DNA of 64,000 nucleotides, from contig NZ_AUBP01000025.1 in NCBI RefSeq assembly GCF_000429305.1, positions 84,373 to 148,372 of the forward strand, written 5' to 3'. Shown here piece after piece: positions 63,841 through 64,000 of this stretch; position 1 is the first letter of the stretch; the number at the start of each line of letters is the position of its first letter. Under the pieces are notes generated by a model that worked only from the letters and a program-made list of their open reading frames with translations, was not told the DNA's origin and searched no databases. The translations under genes and the position numbers were made by a program. The stretch comes from Desulfovibrio inopinatus DSM 10711. GTDB taxonomy: Bacteria; Desulfobacterota; Desulfovibrionia; Desulfovibrionales; Desulfovibrionaceae.

Positions 63841-64000
<160 letters not shown>

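Overview
The window looks like chromosomal DNA of a sulfate-reducing deltaproteobacterium of the Desulfovibrionales. The main evidence is a complete qrcABCD locus (periplasmic cytochrome to menaquinone reductase), a tetraheme class III cytochrome c3 with the family's mixed CXXCH/CX4CH heme motifs, the futalosine menaquinone pathway gene mqnC, and typical housekeeping genes. Base composition is near 50% G+C by eye, with more A+T-rich patches at about 44-51 kb and 60-63 kb. Most genes are on the minus strand.

Layout. 1-2.3 kb: 5' part of clpA, then clpS and a CYTH protein. 2.3-11 kb: a chemotaxis cluster on the minus strand, reading H-NOX receptor, cytoplasmic double-tip receptor-like protein, cheY, cheA, cheW, cheB. 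The H-NOX receptor carries a C-terminal gas-binding heme domain with every key residue present, including a distal tyrosine, and is the most striking single gene. 11-16.9 kb: DedA protein, a small membrane-anchored protein, and yggT / DUF167 / DUF465 / ilvB / ilvH / ilvC. 17-27.6 kb: HAD hydrolase, two unrecognised proteins, tatA, a Tat-type amidase, miaA-coaD, rsmD, an acyltransferase, a second-type EF-G with an unusual partner, and bamD. 27.8-37.7 kb: trxB-trxA, tsaD, fbp, a lipoprotein, a TPR / FtsB-like group, pgsA, mrp, pcm and a CBS protein. 37.9-45.7 kb: cytochrome c3, an M24 peptidase, a DMT transporter, mqnC, a four- or five-gene plus-strand run (CoA-binding, YkgJ-type, J-domain, membrane, secreted), and a PilZ protein.

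45.7-51.9 kb is the most accessory-looking stretch. It holds an exact 70-bp tandem duplication, a TetR regulator with a likely operator inside its promoter, a 3-hydroxyacyl-CoA dehydrogenase, a large O-acyltransferase, a probable remnant of a molybdate-transporter TOBE domain, and an orphan LacI regulator. 52-60.2 kb holds nfo, qrcABCD, manC and rfbC. 60.5-64 kb has two identical initiator tRNA genes, each with its own promoter and terminator, on either side of a decayed IS3-family element that contains a separate 76-bp folded palindrome. The window ends with a small unknown gene and the 3' end of an rRNA operon (5S and partial 23S, minus strand).

How parts fit together: cytochrome c3 is the known electron donor to Qrc in this group, Qrc reduces menaquinone, and mqnC makes that quinone. 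The chemotaxis cluster probably couples oxygen or NO sensing to motility. I saw no CRISPR array, prophage or defence island.
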